A stretch of 15,539 nucleotides of DNA, taken from assembly GCA_015680635.1 (NCBI GenBank), contig JAABOA010000174.1, positions 5,973 to 21,511 of the forward strand, written 5' to 3'. This stretch comes from Lunasporangiospora selenospora. Its lineage: Eukaryota; Mortierellomycota; Mortierellomycetes; Mortierellales; Mortierellaceae. Made by a program: the position numbers and the translations under genes. The notes under the pieces were generated by a model. That model was not told the DNA's origin, made no database searches, and worked only from the letters and a program-made list of their open reading frames with translations. Shown here piece after piece: positions 8,792 to 15,539 of the stretch. Within the stretch, counting starts at the first letter, position 1, and each line of letters begins with the position of its first letter.

Positions 8792-8797
8792 TTTATA
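8792..8797 (-). promoter_or_regulatory. TATA-like box for the - strand unit
   Basis: TTTATA on the + strand reads TATAAA on the - strand, within GTTTATAAAAAAAG. It lies about 120 bp upstream of the ATG at 8673 and 470 bp upstream of the FMP46-like start. It abuts a long A/T-homopolymer stretch, so a chance occurrence is possible. Confidence 0.3.
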
Positions 8798-9739
8798 AAC
8801 GACGAATGGTGGCATCCAGATCTTTTTAGGTCGCAGATGCGTCTTTTACAAAAGACTGTAGTCGTGAGCAACAACAGAGCTCTTCTTTTAAAGTGTTGGC
8901 TGCCCTGAGGGTGTTTCCAAGAATGACAGGAGATTTGAAACGGGTCATTTTGTTCCCCTTTGTGCTCCTTTTATCCCTGGGCGCAAGCTACGACTTGCCC
9001 AATGCACCATGTCTCTCGAGTGCAGCTGTTGGGGCAGAGGGTTGAAGGTTGGGGTTATGAAAGAGTAAGAAAAAAAGGGAAAAACACACACGAAAAAAAA
9101 AAAAAAAAAAAGACATGAGCGAGTCAGCGGGTCAGGCGCGTGCCACACAGCCGTCTCTCTAGTTTTTGCCCCTGGTGCAAGATGTGTTTTGTGTGGGCGG
9201 AGAGAGACAGATCAGAAGTGGTTCCGAGGGGGGGATGCATATTTTGTGTCTGCAATGAAATATCGCTCTCGTAATTGCATTTCACACTTGTTGCGTGTTG
9301 GTCCGGGTGGCCCCTGTCCTTTCTCGCCCTCTCGGCCTTACACGTAATTTGGGTAACTCTCGGTGTGCACTGCCATCGATAACGCCAGAGAAACTATATG
9401 AAATGAATAAAAGAAGCTCAGCAGGACAGAACCTGGACCCAGGATGGAAAGGACGAGAAGTCTCTATCGACACAGGCATTGAAATGGTCATGACATTGAA
9501 CATGGCATGGCCACCCAACGGTTCAAGGTCAGAAATGGGGGACAGGGATGACTTCGCCGACAAACAAAAGGCCCGTCTGTCACACGGGCGATGGTCATCC
9601 GCAATCAGCATCATCACACTCCTATGTGGCGGGTGGGAGGAAAACGAGCCAGTCTTGTTCAGGGCTAGAGACTTATCCTGCCTTGGAAGGTTGCGATTGG
9701 GCTTTCTTGACCCTGTTCACCTGCCATTGTCTTTTTAAA

Positions 9740-10000
9740 CATCTCATTCCATTCCACATCCCATCCCATTTCGCATCTCTTTCCTTTCTTTCTTTCTCTC
9801 TTTTCTTCTTGTTTCTCATCTCCACTTCAATCCTCTCTGCCTATCTCTCGCCACCCTTACCCCCCTTTTTTTCTCGTGTGCCTTCGGGCCCTCTCTCTCT
9901 CTCATTTTCTATCCTGCACGCATTCCTCTCCTCACCAGCAAGCAGCGCACCACACTCTGTTCGATTCCACACCACATCACTTTTTTTCTCGCTATTAATA
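9740..10000 (+). promoter_or_regulatory. Pyrimidine-rich promoter/leader tract
   Basis: Roughly 260 bp of C/T-rich sequence, with CTCTCTCT and TTCTTTCTT blocks, precedes the ATG at 10100. Such CT-rich stretches are common just upstream of transcription starts in fungal genes, so this is probably the core promoter or leader. No TATA box is obvious. Confidence 0.35.
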
Positions 10001-10099
10001 CTCGTCCTCATCGCCCTTGATATCAGGTCAAAGGACGCCCTTCACTGACACTCCAACCAAGTTGCCTGCACGCTACCTCAAGCGGACTTTTTTTCGCCA

Positions 10100-13000
10100 A
10101 TGGACCAGGACAACCAGGATAGTGCCATCTACCCAGGCCTCAGCTCCGGCCTCAGCCACGCCAGCACCGGGCCTAACGGAAACGGAAACGGAAACGGCGC
10201 AGCGGTCGTCAGCGTCAGCACGGTCGGTGCTGTTCCGGATATGCAACAGGACGGGCTTGTCGGCATTAACGCAGGCAAGGCCAAGACAAACGCCACTGAA
10301 AGGACCGGGAGTGACAGTACAAGCGACTCGTCCCCTTCTTCTTCCTCTACTTCCTCCTCCTCGTCTTTCTCCTCACCACTATCGTCCACCTCTTCTGTTT
10401 CCTCCACCGCCCCTTCCACCTTGCCTTTGCCCTTGCCCTTGTCCTTGCCCGCCACAACAACGATAGCCGCGGCCGATTACGCCCCCACCTCCTTCCTCCC
10501 AGCCGACGAACAAACCAAGAGTGGCGAGGACAAGACCATTAATATATTAACTGTTGTGAAATCAGGCTCAGATCGCGCTGAACAGCCTATTGCTGACCCT
10601 GCATCATTGGCCCACACCAAGGACGGCGACGAGAGCCCACGGAACAATCCCGCCCCATCCACCAGCAATAGTCATAGTAAAAGTAGTAGCAATAGCAGCA
10701 ACGACGACACTCTTGATACTACTGTCCTGCCCGCCATCCTCCTGCCGCCAGTTGACATTGACGAGCGTGCTCCTCAGCAGACCAACAATCCCATCGGAAC
10801 CGCCAGTAAGAAGAATATTACTCCCCAACCTTCATCCTCCCCTGCAAAAAAGACTGCGACTAGCATCGGAAGGGGCTCAACAGGCACAAGCACAGGTACA
10901 GGTACAGGATCAGCTGCAAAGGCACGCGCCACCGCCCCTGCTGGATCGCTCTCCAAGGCAACGACCGCCAAATCACCACTGACCACTTTAGCACGAACAG
11001 GAACCCCACGATCACCTCCATCCGTTAGCAAGGCCTCTACTCTCTCAGCAACAGGAACCCCACGATCACCTCCGTCCGTTAGCAAAGCCTCTACTCTCTC
11101 AGCAACAGGCTCTACTTCGCGAATCCGAGCAGCTGCTTCGACCTCTTCGCCGTCGTCCTCGCCAGCCTCTTCTTTGGCGGCAAAGACCACTCGAACACGA
11201 CCTGCCATCCCGGCGAGCATGCGAGCTGGCAGCTCGACAAGTACCACTTCTGCTACCTCTACCAGTGCAACCAACTCTTCTTCCGCTGCCTCGACTTCTT
11301 CTGTGTCATCATCCCCTTCATCGACTCTTGGAAGAGCCTCGTCAACTGCCCGAACACTGAGCGCCATCCCTTCGTCTCCGTCTATTCGCAAGTCACCCTC
11401 GACTTCGTCCCTCGCAAGCACCCCGTCTACAGCCTCGAGCTCAGGACGAAGAGTCGCCTCCACCTCTGGTGTAGTTTCCCGTCCCACCCCTGCGTCAAAG
11501 ACCACCGCTGTCACACCCACACAGTCTTCCACCCGCTCCCTCGGCCGAGCATCGACCGTTTCCACCTCCACTTCGGCCTCTGCCGTATCCACACCCAGAC
11601 GCACGCCTACAAGCTCTACCAATACCTCTCCGAGCTCTACGTTGCGACAAACAGCCAGGACCATTTCAAGCACAACTACCCCTACATCATCTGTTCGCAA
11701 GACCATGAGCTCTGCTGTGTCGTCAACACGGCCATCGGCCACTGAGGCTGCCAGGGCTAGAATGAGGAGCAGTCAGATGTCTGGCATTCAAGAAAAGGTA
11801 CAAAGTTAGCCCTGCTGGCATTGAAAAAAAAAAGATGAGAATGAGAGGAATAAGGACATTTTCTTTTTCCTCGAGTACACCACTTGCTTCCCCAGATGCA
11901 GGAACACGAGCTCCGTCTCGCTTATGTCAAACCCGGAGGCTGTTGCATCCCACCCCTTCTATCCTTTCTCCTCGTCTCTCAATCAACCCCTTTTTTTCTT
12001 CCCCTAATTATATCATCTCTGTATCCTTACAAGTAAGCGTTTTCTATTCACTGACGATGCTAACAAACCCCGCTCTCGTCATGGTGTTCGTATTCTCTCA
12101 CTCGAGTAGCATGATCAAACGCTAAAACTGCTTCAAGAACAAGAGGCGCGTCTAAAGATGCAGCTGGAAGAGATGACTGTCGTACCTGAACATGAGCGCA
12201 AACCCATCCCAAGCGACGTCCAAGAGATCTTGAAGGAAATGGAGGATCTTCGGGCGCAGTTCAAGGAGGCCAAGGTTCAACATGAAAAGAAATTAGAAGA
12301 GCTGGCTGCTGAACGGACCGCGGAGTTGGCAAAGATCAATGAAACCCATGAGGTTGCAATGAATGAACTGACTCGGGAGCGGGACTCTGGCGTCGTGACA
12401 TTCAAGGTAATGGAGGGGAGGAGTGGAAAGAACAGGAATCTAATATTTCTGACTATTGTTTACCTTGCCGCTCAACATACGAGGGTGTTCATTGGACTCT
12501 GACACTTTTCTAATAATTATAATTATAGGCATTGCAAGAGTCGTCCGCACTCTCAGACCGCGAGCGAACCGAAAAAATTGCGGAACTAGAAAACCAAATC
12601 GAGGATTTGAAAAAGACGCACGCAGAGTTGATTGAACAACACGCTATCGCCTTGGAGGATCTTCGAAAGGAACTCGAGTCCACATGGACGGCCCGACTGG
12701 AGACACGGATCTCGGAATTGGAGGAAGTTCGTGAAGAAGCGCTTGCAGCCGCAGAAGCAAAATTGCAAAAGACGGGAGTATCAAAGGAGGTCGAGATTAA
12801 GACACTCAAGGATTCTTTCACGGAAAAGATGCAAGCCCTTGAACATGAACAGGAAGATCGAGAGGTCAAGTTGACGAGTGCACACGAGCAAGAGATTCAG
12901 GACTGGAAGGACCAGCTAACTAGAGCGACTGAAGACCATCGAGAGACGATGGACCAGATGCAGATCCAACTCAAGGATGTCAGGACACAACTCAAAAAGA

Positions 13001-14286
13001 AGGACGAGGCACTTGAAGAGACACTTCAGGCCAAGCAGGAAGTGGAGTCCGAGTTTGACCAATACCGGTCCGAGATGAAGGAGCAAATGGACAGCTTTAG
13101 AACGGAATTGGAAGCAATCCAGAAGCTCTTGATGGATAAGGAGGCCGAGGCGCGTGAACTGGAGAACAAAGTCCAAGAATTGACGGACGACCTTGAAAAT
13201 ACATCTATCAGCTCAATGTAAGTGTTTTTTTTTGTCAATGAAGAAAGAAGGGGGGATGCCAAAGGACCATAGAAGAAGCAATGGACTAACCCTGAAACTA
13301 TGCTTGGCATTCGTATAGGCTAAAGAACACTAAAAAGTACAAGGTCAAGGAAATCCATATCTATGGATCCACTGTTAGCGGCAATTTGCAGGTAATAATA
13401 TCTCTTTTGAAATATATTGCATTGCTGGTCTTATTGTCTTTCGAATTCTGTACCTTTTACTCATCCTGTTGACTCTACTTTGTAGATCAAGCGTGCACAA
13501 CAATCAATTAGTGATACTTTGGAACAACTCGAGATTTCATACGACTTTGTCGATATTTCCTCATCCGAGGATTCGAAACGATATATGCGACGCAAGAATG
13601 GGGGTGACACGCGACTACCTCAGATCTTTTCAGGCGGAGAATACCGTGGAACTCACGAGGAATTCCAGTATGCAGTTGAAACCCACCAAATACTGCAGTT
13701 CCTGGGATTTGATCGTGTCAAGCCCTTTGTTGGACCCAACGCAGCACCTCATTCCTCAACTCTGGCACCCAATTCTACGAGCTCAGAGTTCAAGGGTCAG
13801 CAAGTGCGAGGAGCACAGCATGGAGAGGATGCTGAACAAGGAGCAGGACAACCAAACATTGTTGTCAATGGTGTCAGCAGCGGGCCCAGCGGTAATGCAA
13901 AGGATATTGCTACTTCGATGTATCTAATGTCGCCCGGATCAACGCGTTTCCAGAGCCAAAGGTCCTTGTATGCACCTGGACTCAACGGAACAGCTGGCTC
14001 AACAGGATCGCTCGCATCTTATGCATCCTCGACGGGATCAGTACGAGGTCGTAAGTCAGGATTTGTACAGGCGGCAAGTCAGGTCTGGAACGGAGCGCTC
14101 AAGGAAGAATCTGGGCTTGGAAGACATGACCTTGGATTCCACACGATTCAAGGAGGAGCAAACAATAGTGTGCGAGGAGGTGTTGTTGGAGTGCTTGCAG
14201 ATGATGACGAGCTGGACGAGCTCTTTGAGCAGGGTGCCGTGACAGAAGCGGAACTGGAGGCTATGCTTGCTTCAGGAGCTCTGTAA
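10100..14286 (+). CDS. Coiled-coil protein with SH3BGR thioredoxin fold
   Basis: Five exons: 10100-11797, 12110-12406, 12529-13217, 13319-13391, 13486-14286. The introns are 312, 122, 101 and 94 nt, with donors GTACAA, GTAATG, GTAAGT, GTAATA and acceptors ending TAG; phases match throughout, giving 1185 residues. Residues 1-566 are disordered and very rich in Ser, Thr, Ala and Pro, strongly basic after about residue 230, with an 18-residue tandem repeat and an SAIP motif (421-424). Residues about 567-893 form a charged coiled coil broken near 590-602 (VVPEHERKPIPSD). Residues about 903-996 are a thioredoxin fold of the SH3-binding glutamic-acid-rich (SH3BGR) family: IHIYGSTVSGNLQIK in place of CxxC, YDFVDIS, LPQIFSGGEYRG (cis-Pro964) and ILQFLGFD. 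The tail ends with acidic DDDELDELFEQ. The fold lacks redox cysteines, so a binding or scaffold role is likelier than catalysis. The basic arm plus coiled coil suggests cytoskeletal association (inference). Confidence 0.9.
10997..11104 (+). repeat. 54-bp tandem duplication in coding sequence
   Basis: Two adjacent 54-bp units (10997-11050 and 11051-11104) differ at only two positions, both synonymous (CCA/CCG and AAG/AAA). Each encodes TGTPRSPPSVSKASTLSA, residues 300-317 and 318-335 of the coiled-coil protein. A third copy begins (ACAGGCTCT) but diverges at once. Confidence 0.92.
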
Positions 14287-14756
14287 AGAAAATATGAATA
14301 ATGAAATCCGATCCATCCCTCACTCAACTGTATAACGAAAACGAGACAGAACATATCATGACCCCCCTTATTCACATGTCAAAAAGTAAATGAATTTTTT
14401 TTTCCCACAATTAATGCTTAAAAGGATAAAAGGAGAACTACTTGCACCTTGTAGCCCTGTTTGTTCTTTTTGAAAATGTTCACTCGCTTTGCACAATTGG
14501 AAAGAGCTGTTAGTTTGTTCCCCCTCATGGTGAGCCCCTTCGTTTCATTGTTGGCCCTTGGTTATCCTTGCTACTTTTCTTGATAAACTTTTACGCGTCT
14601 TCTAAAGAGGTTCGTGCGAAGGACTGCTTCTCGTGACTCTTATTCACAGTGGTTGGGGGAGAATGCTTGAGCCGAACGAAACCTTGGCAATTCTGCTTTA
14701 TTCATCCTATTGAAATTGACATTCTCCCTCCTCCACATTCCCCTTTCCCCTCAGCA
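14287..14756. other. Intergenic, promoter of the MFS gene
   Basis: About 470 bp lie between the SH3BGR-fusion stop and the transporter start. It holds the 3' end of the former, a GGATAAAAGG TATA-like element near 14422, and a 35-codon frame 14476-14583 (MFTRFAQLERAVSLFPLM...). That frame is either an upstream ORF or chance. C/T-rich sequence (CTCCCTCCTCC, CCCCTTTCCCC) leads into the start codon. Confidence 0.45.
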
Positions 14757-15539
14757 ATGGCGAGCGGCCATAACGACTACCAACCTCTTCGGAACGAGGG
14801 CTTGGATTCGCCCACAGACATTCGAACTGGCCATTTCAATGACCATGAAGATGAAGACGACCAACACGAGGACCACAACATTAGTGAGGCACAGGAACTT
14901 GTCGGTCCTCAAGAACGGGAGGAAGCAACCGATACGTTTCACCGTCGGATACTAGAGCTTGAGGGGGAGGGGGAAAAGTCTAGCCAGACGGCAGCAGAGG
15001 CTGCTGAGTGGAGTATGCGGATTCGGATGTTTTTGTATGCGGCCATGTTGGGCGTGTCGACCCATTTCACGCTCCACCTCACAAGTCCACTGAAAGATGT
15101 CTTGAAGGAGGTAGGCTTCAAAGAATGGTTATATGGCTGATGAAAGGCGGCGGATGTGATGGAGGAGGGTCTTTAATCACTTTTGAGTAACACATCCTTC
15201 CGCTTGGTCATTGTCTCTCTCTCTCTCTGTCTGTCTGTCTGTCTGCCTCTCTTTTTTTTGGCGGGGGAAAAAAAAGTAGAATATGAGCATCACAAACACA
15301 CAGTTCTCGTTACTACAGTCATCCTTGACGCTGTCCTCAACTTTTGTTCCGTTGTTTGGAGGTCTGGTGGTGGAACGGTATGGGACAGGTCCAAGCTCTA
15401 TTGTTTTCACAATCGTCGTCATCATTGGGCAGGCACTGGTTGTTGTTGCTTGTTGGGCTCGCTCCATTAAGCTTATGATTATAGGATACTGTCTCTTTGG
15501 GTAAGCCTTTTTTTCTTTTTGTTTCTTTTATTCTCTTTT
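14757..15539 (+). CDS. MFS transporter, 5' part
   Basis: Exon 1 is 14757-15110 (118 codons), exon 2 is 15280-15500. The 169-nt intron has a GTAGGC donor and AAAAAGTAG acceptor and keeps phase. A further GTAAGC donor at 15501 shows that the gene continues past the window. The cytosolic N-terminus (residues 1-85) is acidic, rich in Asp, Glu and His. The first membrane segment is around residues 90-108 (MFLYAAMLGVSTHFTLHL). After it, SPLKDVLKE joins NMSITNTQFSLLQSS, then GGLVVERYG matches the MFS loop 2-3 motif (G-x-L-x-(D/E)R-x-G), and further hydrophobic segments follow. The pattern resembles MFSD1-like and other fungal general-substrate transporters; the substrate cannot be told. ATG 14757 is preferred over an in-frame ATG at 14649 because the acidic MASGHNDYQPL start is typical and the upstream residues look untranslated. 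Confidence 0.87.
15212..15275 (+). repeat. TCTC/TCTG simple repeat inside MFS intron
   Basis: The intron contains (TC)n followed by (TCTG)n, then T8, GGCGGGGG and A8 just before the GTAG acceptor. The purine-rich block GGCGGGGGAAAAAAAA beside the acceptor is unusual, since fungal introns normally have a pyrimidine tract there. Confidence 0.7.

Larger units (their letters stand above)
8674..10099. other. Divergent 1.4 kb intergenic region
   Basis: The region separates the - strand unit from the + strand 10100 gene and should contain both promoters. It has an 18-base A run (9094-9111) and, from about 9740 to 10000, a long pyrimidine-rich stretch on the + strand with CTCTCTCT and TTTCTTTCTT segments. 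Overlapping frames at 9282-9738 exist on both strands but have no recognisable protein features, and I treat them as non-coding. No RNA gene was recognised. Confidence 0.5.

Noticed and set aside
9094-9111. 18-base A run as a retrotransposon poly-A tail
   Set aside because: No reverse-transcriptase-like frame or target-site duplication is seen next to it. Similar homopolymers occur across the window.
9282-9738. Overlapping frames of 111 (-) and 147 (+) codons in the large intergenic region
   Set aside because: Composition is irregular, no domain or splice structure is visible, and they are antisense to each other. They lie in what should be promoter DNA.
10774-11742. A 322-codon - strand frame, rich in Val, Glu and Asp
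   Set aside because: It is the antisense shadow of the Ser/Thr-rich exon, whose biased codons suppress stops on the other strand.
14649-14756. Extending the MFS transporter to the in-frame ATG at 14649
   Set aside because: The added 36 residues are leader-like (Pro/Ser/Phe from a C/T-rich tract), and the ATG at 14757 fits the usual acidic N-terminus better.

Overview
The window looks like nuclear DNA from a filamentous fungus, most likely an early-diverging one of the Mortierella/Mucoromycota kind. It has short spliceosomal introns (62-312 nt) with GT(A/G)-type donors, CTAAC-like branch points and T-rich tracts before TAG/AG acceptors. It also has long homopolymers, long disordered Ser/Thr/Pro-rich proteins and no bacterial-style operons. 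The lineage is an inference from gene style, not from a marker gene.

Layout. Positions 1-4296 are gene-poor: an orphan TATA box, a dense cluster of ACTC/GAGT inverted repeats (2046-2290), and two short stretches of coding-like but broken or ambiguous sequence (2421-2777 and 3261-3592). From 4297 on the window is gene-rich. (1) A + strand two-exon gene, 4297-7054, encodes a proline-rich, transglutaminase-like protein of the fungal Cyk3 / animal kyphoscoliosis-peptidase (KY) type, with Cys, His and Asp of the catalytic triad in place. (2) Convergent to it, a - strand gene (8324 to 7267) encodes an FMP46/ArsC-like thioredoxin-fold protein with a long basic tail. Its intron contains coding-like sequence, and an unlisted 54-codon frame (8673-8509) lies upstream of it. 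(3) After a 1.4 kb intergenic region, a + strand five-exon gene, 10100-14286, encodes a 1185-residue fusion: a Ser/Thr-rich basic arm, a long coiled coil, an SH3BGR-type thioredoxin fold and an acidic tail. (4) At the right edge, a + strand gene starts at 14757: a major facilitator superfamily transporter with an acidic cytosolic N-terminus. Only two exons are inside the window.

How they fit together. There is no operon or obvious pathway. Two of the long proteins (4297 and 10100) have the look of scaffold or cytoskeletal proteins: proline-rich or basic disordered arms with SxIP motifs and SH3-ligand or coiled-coil modules. The transglutaminase-like one belongs to a family linked to cytokinesis. 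I found no mobile system, CRISPR array, viral gene or clearly new multi-gene system. The most unusual items are the coiled-coil/SH3BGR fusion architecture, the Cyk3-like protein that carries SH3 ligands but no visible SH3 domain, the phase-compatible alternative splicing and 6-G frameshift at the FMP46-like locus, and the ACTC/GAGT hairpin cluster.
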